From: Streptomyces griseus
GTDB lineage: Bacteria > Actinomycetota > Actinomycetes > Streptomycetales > Streptomycetaceae
Reading direction: 5' to 3'
NCBI RefSeq assembly: GCF_001715295.1
Contig: NZ_MDKB01000001.1
Location: 394,346-458,345, forward strand
DNA length: 64,000 nt
In this document: piece by piece, positions 1 to 9,490 of the stretch
How the letters are laid out: each line of letters begins with the position of its first letter
How positions within the stretch are numbered: position 1 is the first letter of the stretch
Notes under the pieces: generated by a model
What the model was told of the DNA's origin: nothing
Database searches by the model: none
Seen by the model: only the letters and a program-made list of their open reading frames with translations
Translations under genes and position numbers: made by a program

Positions 1-3000
1 CGGCGCGGGAGGTCAACCCGTTCGCGGTCCGGCCGCTGGAGACGGAGGCCCTGTACCCGCCGGGCGCCTCCTTCGACGTCTCCACCCGGACGATCGTCCC
101 GGGCGACTCGCGGACGGAGCCCTACGAGTCCGTCGAGGTCCGCGAGGTGACGTCACGTCAGGACGTCCCGGGCGCCACGGGCCGCACCACGGAACCCGGC
201 TCCCCGGACGAGCTGTTCGGTATTCCTCCGCTCGCCCCCGCCACCGAGGGCGGACCACGGCCCGCACCGGTGCTGCGCCTCGTCCACGGGCAGGACGGCG
301 AGCTGATCGGTGTGGCCTCGTTCGACGACGCGGACTGGGCGGAGCGGCAGGAGCAGTACGGCAGGCTGGACCGCGCGCAGGGCTTCGTGTCGTGGGAGCG
401 GGACGGCGCGGGCCGGCCGGCCGCGGCGGAGCAGGCGCTGCCGGCCGGGGGCACGGCCGAGGGGACGTTCTTCTTCGCGTCGCACGGCGGCCCCGACGGG
501 CTGGCGCTGGCCACCGGGGACGGTGGCGTGCGGCGGGACGACGGGGCGTACGTGGGACGGCTGCTGCGCTCGGCCCGGGACCGCGGCTTCCGCAGCGTGA
601 CGGTGCTCGCGTGCGGTCCCGGCGACGTACCGCGGAACGAGGCCGAGGCCCGGGCGCGCGCCAGGCGGATCGCCGACGGGTCGGGGCTGCCGGCCCATCT
701 CCCGGTGGGGCGCGTGGCCGTGTCCGACGGGCTGCCGCACCTGCTGGAGGACGCCGACGGGCGGGCCACGTACTGGGTGACGGAGTACCCGGACGGCTGG
801 ACGGGCCCCCGCGTTCCGGCCCCGGCCCCGGGCAACGGCAGGCGCGCCGCGTTCGGCTACCCGGCCCCCGGCCTGTCCAACGTCACGGGCAGCGTGCGGG
901 ACGCCGCCCCGGAGGATCTCGTCGCCGCCGACAGCGCCGGAGGAGCGCCCTGGTCGGTGCCGGCCTGGCGGCCCGCCGGAGCCCCGGGCACGCCGCGGTT
1001 CACCGGCTTCTACCAGGAGCGCGCGTGGCGCCAGGCGAGCGTCGACTGGGAGGACTCCCTCGCCGAGGCGCTCAGCGACGTCCCCGAACTCGCCGAGACG
1101 GCGGGGCTGGCGGTGCGCGGGGTGTTCGAGCGGCTCGCCGAGCGCAACGGGGACGAGGCGGCGGCGCTCGCCTTCTTCCCCCCGGACGCGACCCCCGAGG
1201 ACCCGGTCGCCGAACTGGAAGGTCTGCTCGACGAGCAGCCGGGGCCGGAGGCCCTGGACGGGCTGATGAGGGCCCTCGTGTACGCCGCGTACGCCGGCCC
1301 GGGGCTGCCGAGCCGGGTCGAGGAGGCCCTCTCCTCGGACGGTGCGCGGCTCGTGGGCGACAGTGCCTACCGCGCCGTGCACGACAGCCGCGGTTTCCGC
1401 CGGGTGGGCGGCGAACGCGGGCCCGCGCTGCGCCTGCTGCGGATGTTCGCCGCGCTCGGCCTGCCGTCCGCCGAACTGCCGGTGTTCCGCGCCGCCGTGG
1501 CCGCCTGGACGATCCCGTACGACCTGCAGTCGCTGCACGAGGTGCTGCGCGCCTCCCACCTGGTCGGCATGGGCGACGCCGACGAACGCGCCGCCGCGAC
1601 CCGGGACGGTGCCGCGCTCCACACCTGGACGGTGCGCGGGTTCACGGAGGGCGGACTACTGCCGCGCGAGGAGGACGGCAGTGAGCTCGCGGCGCTGACC
1701 CCGCCGCACCAGGCCCTCTACCAGGAGCGCATGACCTTCCCGTTCGAGCTGACCGGGACGATGGACGTACCGGACGCCCTCGTCACGATGGCCGACGCGG
1801 CTCTGGCCGGCGCGCTGCCGCGCCGCCCGGCCCCCCGGCTCCAGGTCATGGCCGAATGGCTGGAGCGGTACGGCGACCGGGGAGCCGAGGCGCTCAGGCG
1901 GCTCACCCCGGGGCACATCACGGCCCTGTACCTCTACAGCTCCTACGACTACCGGCTGATGAAGGCGCTGCTCAACGGCGAGCGGCTGGGGCAGGGCCTC
2001 AGCCGTCACCTGGTGCGCTTCCACAGCTGGCGCTACCTCCTGGAGTCGGCCCGCGAGGAGGAGCTGGACATGCCGCCGCTCACCCTGGTCAGCCAGCCCG
2101 ACTTCACCGACCTGTACGAGGAACTGACCGAACTGCCGGACCTCGACACGCCGAGCCCGGAGCTGGCCCGGCTGCGGCGCCGCGCGGACATGATGGCCGA
2201 CCGGCTCCACCGCGAGCTGAAGCTGCACATCGACATGGCCGTCGAGGCGCTGGAGATCCTCCCGTCCGTCGAGGGGACCGCGTGGTGGGGCGAGCGGGGA
2301 GCACCGGGCCCCATCCACCGGCCCGCCCTGAACGGCCCCATGTACGGTGCCGACACCATCCGCGTGGCGTTCTTCCGCAGCACCTCCCTGAAGGCCACGG
2401 AGGCGATCGAATTCGCCCTCGGGGACAAGCCGGTCCCCACCGGCTCGCACCGCAAGCTGGTCCAGGTCAGGAATTCGACGGCGCGCGACGGCACCCCCTT
2501 CCTCAAGCACCTCTCGGAAGGCGAGGCGCTGTACCCGCCGGGCATGGAGTTCGACGTCATCGACCGACGGCTCGTCGAGACCCATGGGCGGCCCCCGATG
2601 CTGCACGAGGTGGTCGAGGAGGCGACCCCGCTGCCCGACGGCCTCCCCGGGACGTCGCCGGCCGACCCGCTTCCCTTCAACCCGGCCGTGTTCGAGGACT
2701 CGGCGGACGACCTGTTCGACCTCGGACCCGACACCGACTCCGACATGTCCGACGCCGGTGGTCCGGACGCCGACGGCTACTCCGACCTCGACGCCCGCTC
2801 CGACGCCGGTGACGACGGCGCCTACCCGCAGCGTGACTACTGGAACGCCCCGTGGGCGGGTCAGGAGACGGCGCCGGCCCCCGAGGGGATCGTCGTCCAG
2901 GAGATCCGTGCGAACGGCAGGACGGTCGGCAAGGCATCCTTCAGCCGGCGTGACTGGGAGCTGCGCGAGCCCTTCTACGGCCGTCTGTCCGAGGCGACCC

Positions 3001-6000
3001 ACTACACCGAGTGGAGTCGCGGCCCGGCCCAGGAACGCGTGGCCCGGCGGCGTCCCCTGCCCACCACGGCACGGTCCGGCACGTTCTTCTGGGCGTCCCA
3101 CGGAGGAGTGGACGGCTATGCCGTCACCGGTGGGAACGACATGCCCGTCGGTGCGGACGGCGCGATGGTGGGGCGCCTGCTCGGCCAGGACCTGGCCGCT
3201 GCGGGCTTCACCACCATCACGGTCCTCTCGTGCGACTTCGCCACCGGCACCGGCGTGCCCACCGGCACCGCACCCGGGGGCGACAGCCTGCGGCGCGCCG
3301 TTCGACGGGCCGAGGGGATCGCCGACCTCACCGGCCTGGACGTGTACCTCAACACCGGCCGCACCGCGATCACCCCCGGGCGGGACGAGGACGGGCAGCC
3401 GACGGCAGACATCCACCTTCTGGAGGCCGCCGACGGCAGCCCCACGACCATGCTGCGCGTCACCCCGCGCTCCCGGACCGGCACTGACCTCGCCCTCCCC
3501 CTGCCCTCGACTCCCACCGGGGAGCCGGGCGCGTCCACCGGCGCGCCCTGGTCCGTGCCCGGATGGCGTGTCCCAGGATCACCCGAGAGTGTTCGATTCG
3601 CCGGGCTCTACCGGGACCGGCAGTGGCGGAACTACAGCTACCGTTTCGAGCTGGGCCTGGCGCAGAAGCTGGCCGCCGACCCCGAGGCTGTCCAGGGTGC
3701 CGTGCGTGCCCTCACCCGGCTCCACGACGTCCTGGCGCAGCGGCACGGCGCGCTCGCCGCGGACAGCGCCTTCTTCCAGGGGCCGGAGGCCGGGCAGTGG
3801 CTCGCGGCACCGGACGCGGTGCGCCGATTCCTGGAGGCCGGACCGTCCGTCCCCCAGGTGATCCAGGCGTTCGGCCACGCGGCCTACGGCGACGGGAGGC
3901 CCGTCACCCTGCTGAACACCCTGCCCGGCTGGCTCCGCTCACCGTGGGCTCCGCGGCCGCACGGACCGCGGCAGGGTGCGTACCGGACCGCGCACGACCC
4001 ACGCGGATTCCGCTACGTCGGCGGGGTGGTCGGCCCGGCCCTGTGGTTGATGCAGGCCTACCGGGCGATCGGGGCGAGCGGACCCGAGCTGATGGCCTTC
4101 CGCAAGGCGCTGCTGGCCTGGTCGATCCTGACCGACACCCAGTCCCTGCACGAGGTGCTGCGCGCCTCCCACATGGCCGGCGTGGGCACCGAGGCGGAAC
4201 GCGTCGCACTCACCCGCGACGGTGCCCGGCTGCACCGGGCGGCCGGACGTGCCTTCGGTGTCGGCCCGGTCCTGCCGCACCACCACGCCTACGACAGCAG
4301 GACGCGCTTCGTCTCCCGCTACGACGTCGCCGTTCCCGGGGACATCGCGGAGGCACTGACCGCGGCGCAGACCGGGGCACCCGTGGGGGAGGAACTGGCG
4401 CCACGGGTCAAGGTGGCCTCCCAGTGGCTCGAGCGGTTCGGGGAGCGGGGCCGGGCGTCCCTGCGTGCCCTGGCTCCCGGCCATCTGACGGCGCTGTTCC
4501 TCTACACCAGCCAGGACCACGAGCTCTTCAAGACCTATGTCACCGCGAGCCGCTTCGGCGCCGCCGGCCGCTGGATGTTCAGGCAGCGGATATGGCAGTA
4601 CGTGCGGGAGGACGTCGTGGAAGCCGGCCAGGGCCTGCCGGAACTGCTGGACGCCCACGAAGGCCTGAGTGACGCGATATCCGATCTGCGGGACCTGGAC
4701 ACGGAGGCGACCGAGGAGGAGACGGCGGAGGAGACCAGGGCCATCCGCCGCCGGGTCGACCGGATCGCCGACAAGCTGTACGACGACATGGCCATGCACG
4801 TCGACATGGCGGTCGAGGCGCTGGAGATCCTTCCGCCGGTGAACGGCCCGGTCTACTGGGGTGGCTGGCTCCCCGGACCCCTGGACGCGATCGCGCAGGA
4901 CGGGCCCCTCCTCACCAGGACCACGCTGTACATCCCGCGGTTCCGCAGCACCACCGAGGACTGGGAGACGGCGGGAGGGTACACACAGGGCGACCTCAGG
5001 GGGATGGGCGACGCCCAGGACCGGCACGCGATGCGGGGGTACGTGGCGCACTCCACCGCCCGCCAGGTGGCACCGTTCTCGGCCTGGATCGACGAGGAGG
5101 AGGTGCTCTACCCGCCGGGCACGGCGATGAGCGTGATCAGCCGCGACATCGAGACGGATGCCGCGACAGGGCGGCGTTTCGCCGAGTACGAGTTCCAGGA
5201 GATGCCCGCCTACCCCCCTCCGGTCCTCCACAACGCCGAGGACTGGCCGGTGCTGCCGCGCATCGTGGAGCTCACCGACGACGAGGCCGCCCTCCTGGAG
5301 GCCGGTGACGAGGCCACCGTCCTGGAGGCCGACGCCCCGGCACCTCCGGACGGCTACCGGCGCAACGGCCCGTACGCCGCCGAGTTCGACGGCACCGTCT
5401 ACGCCCTCCACGAGTCACGGGGGGAGGGCGACCGGACCCTGGCCACCCTGCTCTTCGCCCTCCGCTACGCCGCGGCCGACGCCCTCCAGGAGGCGGGCAT
5501 CGACACGGACGACGACCTCCGCGCCTGGCTGGACGGGGCCCTCACCGACGACGAGGCGTCCGAGGCGGAGGTCCCACCGGTCGACGCGAGCCGCCACCTT
5601 CCGCTGCGCCTCCTGGACAGGGTCGGGGCACCCCTCGACATCTCCCAGCGCGCAGAGGCCATGCTCCTCGGCGACAAGCTCCCGGCCGCAGGGGTCCCGC
5701 TGAGCGCCGTCCAGCGTCTTCGGGTGCTGCTGAGCGATTCCTCCTACGGGGCCGACGGCGCACCCGTGCCGATGGGGCCCCTCGTGACGGCGGTAACCCG
5801 CGGACTCGGGGTGGCGGTAGCCGTGGCCGGCCCGGACGGCGAGGTGACGCTCCACGGCGAGCGCACCGGCGCCGTACCCCCCGCACTGCTGGTCCAGGAC
5901 GGGGACCGCCACCTCGCCGGGCTTGCGGACGGGCCGGGCGACACCACCGACGGGAGCGGGGCACGGCTGAACCGGGTGGTGGACGCCCTGTCCTCGGCGC

Positions 6001-7289
6001 CGGTGTCCGTGCTGCGCCCGGCGGCGGCGCCGCAGGCGCCGGAGTGGGTCATGGCCCGTATCCGCTACATGACGGAGGCCGCACGTTTCGAGGAGCGGCT
6101 GGGCCGGTATCTCGGCGGTCACGAAGCGGCGAACCGCCAGCTCGGCGTGATGACCGCGGAGCTCTGGACCCGGGCCGTGGCGGCGGATCGCTGGGCGGAA
6201 CTCGGCTCGGACGACCCCGCCGTCGACGGCGCGGTGGGCACCTCCCGGGACCGGCTCCAGGCGGTCGCGGAAGCGGGCAACCTGCGCGAACGCATGGCCA
6301 TGCTGTGGATCGGCTCCCGGTCACCGGACGGGCACGGCGGACTGATCTCCGACCTGCTCGGCAGCCCCGACCCGAACCCCGAGGTGATCACCGCGGAGTA
6401 CCGGTCCTCCCGGCCGCCCGCCGAGACGATGACCGCCTACGAGGAGCTGGGCGCACAGCCGTACCGAACGCCCGAGGAGCAGGCGCGGCTGGCCCGCGCC
6501 GAGCGGGCGCTGCGCACACCGCTGCGCCCGGATGACCTGTCGCCCCCGCTGAGCGAGGCCGAGCGTGCCCTGATGCCGGACGACACCATCCCGTGGGTGC
6601 CGGGGATGAACCGCTACGACATCGCCATGAGCAGCGCTCCCCAGTCCGAGGCGGAGACGAGGGGAGCCCTGGTCCGGGCCGGTACCTCCGGCTCGGCCCA
6701 CCGCCTGATGGCGCAGGCCGTGAAGATGCGCGACGCATGGGGCCTCGACGTCGACCTGGGCCTGGTGCGGATCGCGCTGATGGCCGAGATGCTGCAGGCG
6801 GGGCACCACACCCTGGACGAGATCATGCGGGGCACCCAACTGGTCCTCGAGCGACTGAGGGAGAGCGGCGCCGCGGAGCCGGCAGACCTCGACTACGTCG
6901 ACAACTGGGGCCGTTACCACCGTCTCGCCCCCTTGACCGAAGCGGAGCTGCGGGAACACGTCGCCGTCGACGGCAGGTTCCCCGACGAGCACGCGCTGGA
7001 CGCGGCGGGTCTGCCTGCCGACGGGGGGCCGACCGGTCCGGCGGACCCGGCCGACCCCGAGGTGGCCGAGTGGTCGGCGGACCATCAGGACGTACTGGAC
7101 GACGCCTTGTCCGTCCTGGCGGCGCTGGGCCCGGCGGCCGCCGAGGTCCTGCCCGGTTCCGACGACGGCGTCCTGACCGCCGGTCGGCTGGAGCGCCTGG
7201 TCGACGCCTGGTTCCGGGCCCGGAACCTGACCCCGGCCGGCTCCCTCGCCGACAGGCTCCGCCGCATACTGGACGACTACCGCGCATGA
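1..7289 (+). CDS. Giant T7SS-linked 'lonely Cys' modular protein, 5'-partial
   Basis: The frame is open from base 3, so the window starts inside the gene; GTG at 147 is only an internal codon (residue numbers here count from it). Two homologous modules of about 770 residues follow each other (nt ~285-2600 and ~2900-5180), and the first bases (ETEALYPPG) are the end of a third. Each module starts with a small alpha/beta unit that has a hydrophobic-SHGG motif (H113, H985) and a hydrophobic-C motif (C156, C1029), like the His/Cys pair of clan CD peptidases. It continues with a helical linker and ends in an ART-like unit: FRSTS or FRSTT (S745, S1601) and E-x-E followed by LYPPG (E791/E793, E1650/E1652). 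The place of the usual ART arginine is Trp (W714, W1571). The last ~690 residues are helical and unrecognised. No signal peptide is visible in the window. 'Lonely Cys' is a family name I recall for giant streptomycete proteins; enzyme activity is inference. Confidence 0.85.
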   Translation, partial: AREVNPFAVRPLETEALYPPGASFDVSTRTIVPGDSRTEPYESVEVREVTSRQDVPGATGRTTEPGSPDELFGIPPLAPATEGGPRPAPVLRLVHGQDGELIGVASFDDADWAERQEQYGRLDRAQGFVSWERDGAGRPAAAEQALPAGGTAEGTFFFASHGGPDGLALATGDGGVRRDDGAYVGRLLRSARDRGFRSVTVLACGPGDVPRNEAEARARARRIADGSGLPAHLPVGRVAVSDGLPHLLEDADGRATYWVTEYPDGWTGPRVPAPAPGNGRRAAFGYPAPGLSNVTGSVRDAAPEDLVAADSAGGAPWSVPAWRPAGAPGTPRFTGFYQERAWRQASVDWEDSLAEALSDVPELAETAGLAVRGVFERLAERNGDEAAALAFFPPDATPEDPVAELEGLLDEQPGPEALDGLMRALVYAAYAGPGLPSRVEEALSSDGARLVGDSAYRAVHDSRGFRRVGGERGPALRLLRMFAALGLPSAELPVFRAAVAAWTIPYDLQSLHEVLRASHLVGMGDADERAAATRDGAALHTWTVRGFTEGGLLPREEDGSELAALTPPHQALYQERMTFPFELTGTMDVPDALVTMADAALAGALPRRPAPRLQVMAEWLERYGDRGAEALRRLTPGHITALYLYSSYDYRLMKALLNGERLGQGLSRHLVRFHSWRYLLESAREEELDMPPLTLVSQPDFTDLYEELTELPDLDTPSPELARLRRRADMMADRLHRELKLHIDMAVEALEILPSVEGTAWWGERGAPGPIHRPALNGPMYGADTIRVAFFRSTSLKATEAIEFALGDKPVPTGSHRKLVQVRNSTARDGTPFLKHLSEGEALYPPGMEFDVIDRRLVETHGRPPMLHEVVEEATPLPDGLPGTSPADPLPFNPAVFEDSADDLFDLGPDTDSDMSDAGGPDADGYSDLDARSDAGDDGAYPQRDYWNAPWAGQETAPAPEGIVVQEIRANGRTVGKASFSRRDWELREPFYGRLSEATHYTEWSRGPAQERVARRRPLPTTARSGTFFWASHGGVDGYAVTGGNDMPVGADGAMVGRLLGQDLAAAGFTTITVLSCDFATGTGVPTGTAPGGDSLRRAVRRAEGIADLTGLDVYLNTGRTAITPGRDEDGQPTADIHLLEAADGSPTTMLRVTPRSRTGTDLALPLPSTPTGEPGASTGAPWSVPGWRVPGSPESVRFAGLYRDRQWRNYSYRFELGLAQKLAADPEAVQGAVRALTRLHDVLAQRHGALAADSAFFQGPEAGQWLAAPDAVRRFLEAGPSVPQVIQAFGHAAYGDGRPVTLLNTLPGWLRSPWAPRPHGPRQGAYRTAHDPRGFRYVGGVVGPALWLMQAYRAIGASGPELMAFRKALLAWSILTDTQSLHEVLRASHMAGVGTEAERVALTRDGARLHRAAGRAFGVGPVLPHHHAYDSRTRFVSRYDVAVPGDIAEALTAAQTGAPVGEELAPRVKVASQWLERFGERGRASLRALAPGHLTALFLYTSQDHELFKTYVTASRFGAAGRWMFRQRIWQYVREDVVEAGQGLPELLDAHEGLSDAISDLRDLDTEATEEETAEETRAIRRRVDRIADKLYDDMAMHVDMAVEALEILPPVNGPVYWGGWLPGPLDAIAQDGPLLTRTTLYIPRFRSTTEDWETAGGYTQGDLRGMGDAQDRHAMRGYVAHSTARQVAPFSAWIDEEEVLYPPGTAMSVISRDIETDAATGRRFAEYEFQEMPAYPPPVLHNAEDWPVLPRIVELTDDEAALLEAGDEATVLEADAPAPPDGYRRNGPYAAEFDGTVYALHESRGEGDRTLATLLFALRYAAADALQEAGIDTDDDLRAWLDGALTDDEASEAEVPPVDASRHLPLRLLDRVGAPLDISQRAEAMLLGDKLPAAGVPLSAVQRLRVLLSDSSYGADGAPVPMGPLVTAVTRGLGVAVAVAGPDGEVTLHGERTGAVPPALLVQDGDRHLAGLADGPGDTTDGSGARLNRVVDALSSAPVSVLRPAAAPQAPEWVMARIRYMTEAARFEERLGRYLGGHEAANRQLGVMTAELWTRAVAADRWAELGSDDPAVDGAVGTSRDRLQAVAEAGNLRERMAMLWIGSRSPDGHGGLISDLLGSPDPNPEVITAEYRSSRPPAETMTAYEELGAQPYRTPEEQARLARAERALRTPLRPDDLSPPLSEAERALMPDDTIPWVPGMNRYDIAMSSAPQSEAETRGALVRAGTSGSAHRLMAQAVKMRDAWGLDVDLGLVRIALMAEMLQAGHHTLDEIMRGTQLVLERLRESGAAEPADLDYVDNWGRYHRLAPLTEAELREHVAVDGRFPDEHALDAAGLPADGGPTGPADPADPEVAEWSADHQDVLDDALSVLAALGPAAAEVLPGSDDGVLTAGRLERLVDAWFRARNLTPAGSLADRLRRILDDYRA

Positions 7290-7315
7290 CACCCCACCAC
7301 CCCAGCGAGGAGCCC

Positions 7316-8080
7316 ATGAACGACGACACCGCCGGGGCCGGAGCCACCGACGACACCGTGCCGCCGGTCCCCGAGGAGATCGAGGAGGCGGCCCGGCTCG
7401 CTCCCGACCACTGGCTGGGCATGGTCGACCCCGCGTGGTCGGGGGAGGGCGAGCCGCCCGACTGGGCGGTGGTGGGCCGGTGGAGGTCCGGTCATGACGG
7501 TGACATCGAGGAGTGGCGCCCCAACGAGGAGTACCGCCCCTCGCCCCAGGCGCTCGGCTGGCCCGCTCCGACCGACCCGGTGGACGAGGCGGTCCAGCTC
7601 GCCGCCACCGGTTACGGCCCGGGCGAGGCGGTCACGCGGACGCTGGCCGTGGCGGAGGTCGCCGTCCTGCTCGGCCCCGGCGGCTTCCCCCTGTCGGCCA
7701 CCTCGCCCGACGGGGCGGCGGTGGTGCCCGTCTTCAGCTCGCCCACGTACCTGCACACGGCCGGGCGCTTCGGCTACGAACTGGCGCCGGTGCGCGAACT
7801 GGTGGACCGGATACCGGAAGGCCATGTGCTCTACCTCAACCCGTCAGGGCCAGTCGGCATGGCCGTGGAGACCGACGCCCTGCGTCAGGCGCTCGACGAG
7901 GAGGCCCGGGGGACTGCGGGGACCGGCGAGGCGAAGGGGTCCGGAGAGACGCCAGCCTCCGCGCGCTCCTCGACGGACCGAGGCGCGGACCTGCCGAAGC
8001 ACCCGGTCACCGTAACCCCCGCCGGCACCCGGGCCGGGGGCGAGGCCGGTCCGGAGCAGGTCGCCGGCCCCGGCGCCTGA
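7316..8080 (+). CDS. T7SS-associated SseB-like protein, copy 1
   Basis: The protein has 254 residues and starts at ATG behind GAGGAG, 26 bases after the giant gene, so the two are probably co-transcribed. The N-terminal part carries the family signature HWLGMVDPAWSG, then PPDWAVVGRWRSG and NEEYRPSPQALGWP. The middle resembles an SseB N-terminal domain (AEVAVLLGP, VVPVFSSP, LYLNPSGP). Proteins of this kind are called T7SS-associated in Streptomyces, and their role is not established. The C-terminal ~50 residues are Ala/Gly/Pro-rich and disordered. There is no signal peptide or membrane segment, so it is likely cytoplasmic, perhaps a chaperone or adaptor for a secreted substrate (inference). 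It is one of three paralogs in a row. Confidence 0.85.
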   Translation: MNDDTAGAGATDDTVPPVPEEIEEAARLAPDHWLGMVDPAWSGEGEPPDWAVVGRWRSGHDGDIEEWRPNEEYRPSPQALGWPAPTDPVDEAVQLAATGYGPGEAVTRTLAVAEVAVLLGPGGFPLSATSPDGAAVVPVFSSPTYLHTAGRFGYELAPVRELVDRIPEGHVLYLNPSGPVGMAVETDALRQALDEEARGTAGTGEAKGSGETPASARSSTDRGADLPKHPVTVTPAGTRAGGEAGPEQVAGPGA

Positions 8081-8150
8081 CCCCCCGTCGCACCGTTCCA
8101 CCCACCGCGCATCGCACACCGAACACCGCACACCGATGGAGTTGCCCCGC

Positions 8151-9077
8151 ATGACGAGCCCTTCCGGTACTCCGGAGCACGAGCCCGAGAACCCCGCCGA
8201 GGCGGTCACCCCGGACGGGCCCGCCGGCGTAGGCCCCGGCCCTTCCGCCGCACAGGGCGGCCCGTCCGCCGTGCTGAAGGGCCGGCCCGGATACCGGGAA
8301 CCGCCCGAGGACTACGTCAAGGCGGCCAAGGTGGCCCCGAACCACTGGCTGTCCGTCATCGACCGGCACTGGAGCGGTGACGAGGGTGAGCCCCCGCCCT
8401 CCTGGGCGAGCCTCGGACGCTGGCGCAGCGACGAGAACGGGGAGATCGTCGAGTGGGAGCCGAACGACGAGTACCGGCCCTCACCCGACGCCCACGGCTG
8501 GGCCCCGCCGGTCGGCCCCGTGGACGCCGCCGTGCAGCTGGTCGCCACCGGGTACGCATCGGAGGACCTGTTCGCCCTGATGCTCGCCGACGCCGAAGTG
8601 GCGGTGTGCGTCGACGGGCAGGGCGGCCTGGCGGTGACCGACGCGGAGGACGGTACGGAGGCCGTACCCGTCTTCTCGACGGCACCGGAGTTGGAGCAGG
8701 ACAAACTGCCCCCGCACGAGGTGATGCTCGTACCCGATCTCCTGGACCGGCTGCCGGAGGGCAAGGAGGTGCTCTTCCTCAGCTCCTCCGCCCCGGTGGG
8801 CCAGCTCGTCACGGCGGACGCGCTGCGTGCGGCCATGGCCGAACTGGAGAGGTTCGCGGCGCTGGACGACTTCGACGCGTGGCCGCCCGAGCCCGCACCG
8901 GCCGACGGCGCTCCCGGGACGGGCGTGGACCAGCAGGACACCGGGGCGGGGGAGGACTGGCCCGACTTCCTGGGCGCGGGCGAACTGCCGCGGCCGGACG
9001 GACCGGAGGAGGGGTTCGGTACCGGCGCGGACACCGCGCAGGAGCGGGACCGGCGCGGGGCCGAGGACGAGGACTGA
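8151..9077 (+). CDS. T7SS-associated SseB-like protein, copy 2
   Basis: The protein has 308 residues from the ATG at 8151, chosen because GGAG lies 9 bases upstream; an in-frame ATG at 8136 has no such signal. It shares the layout of its neighbours: NHWLSVIDRHWSGDEGEPP, SWASLGRWRSD, NDEYRPSPDAHGW, then an SseB-like part with AVPVFSTAP and VLFLSSSAPVGQL. Here the usual 'LNP(S/T)GP' is SSSAPVG, so this copy is the most diverged. A Gly/Ala/Pro-rich N-terminal extension (~45 residues) and an acidic Asp/Glu-rich C-terminus flank the core. The gene lies 70 bases after copy 1. It is probably cytoplasmic and its function is unknown. Confidence 0.83.
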   Translation: MTSPSGTPEHEPENPAEAVTPDGPAGVGPGPSAAQGGPSAVLKGRPGYREPPEDYVKAAKVAPNHWLSVIDRHWSGDEGEPPPSWASLGRWRSDENGEIVEWEPNDEYRPSPDAHGWAPPVGPVDAAVQLVATGYASEDLFALMLADAEVAVCVDGQGGLAVTDAEDGTEAVPVFSTAPELEQDKLPPHEVMLVPDLLDRLPEGKEVLFLSSSAPVGQLVTADALRAAMAELERFAALDDFDAWPPEPAPADGAPGTGVDQQDTGAGEDWPDFLGAGELPRPDGPEEGFGTGADTAQERDRRGAEDED

Positions 9078-9490
9078 CGCGCGGCCCGTCCGGGTGGGGC
9101 CCGCACCGTGCCGCGGATGCCACGGAGGGCATACGGCAGGGGTCCGGCGGGCGTACGGCAGGCGTCCGGCGGACGTGCGGGAACGAGGGAATCCGCATGG
9201 CCGACCAACTCTCCCCCTTGCGTGTACCGTTGACGCTTGAACGTATCTTCGAGCCGTCGTCCGACGTGGCCCCCGGCCGCGGCGGGCGACGGTCTCGCGG
9301 GGGTGGTGGTTCCCGGGGACGCAGTGGTCCCCGCTCCGGACCACGGCCGCCGGCCGCACGGCGTCACGTTCCGCACCCGGCACCGCATGGAAGGGCACCC
9401 CGACTTAGAGGTCCGTACCACCGGACTGTTAACTGATGAGGGTGAGTTCGAAAGGATGGACCGTGTCTTCTGTTTCTGGAGTGCCCGCCG
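9078..9490 (+). other. 413-base gap between paralogs 2 and 3, no confident gene
   Basis: The gap begins with imperfect repeats around GCGTACGGCAGGCGTCCGGCGG (9126-9177). A reading frame from TTG 9237 runs to TGA 9492-9494, which overlaps the GTG of the next gene in the same GTGA fashion seen at 10468. It could encode 85 residues ending in FCFWSARR, but it uses two TTA codons, which are rare in Streptomyces genes, and matches nothing I recognise. It may be a decayed gene or leader. The GTTAACTGATGAGG stretch (9427-9440) may belong to a promoter region for the third paralog. Confidence 0.35.

Noticed and set aside
147..149. GTG at 147 as start of the giant gene
   Set aside because: The frame is open to the window edge and the upstream codons encode the conserved ETEALYPPG motif, so the gene begins outside.
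153..1622. 489-codon open frame on the minus strand within the giant gene
   Set aside because: Antisense mirror of a high-GC coding region; Arg/Gly/His-rich translation without motifs.
9197..9436. Possible 79-codon gene starting at ATG 9197
   Set aside because: Arg/Gly/Pro-rich out-of-frame translation with no family likeness, although a GAGGGA precedes it.
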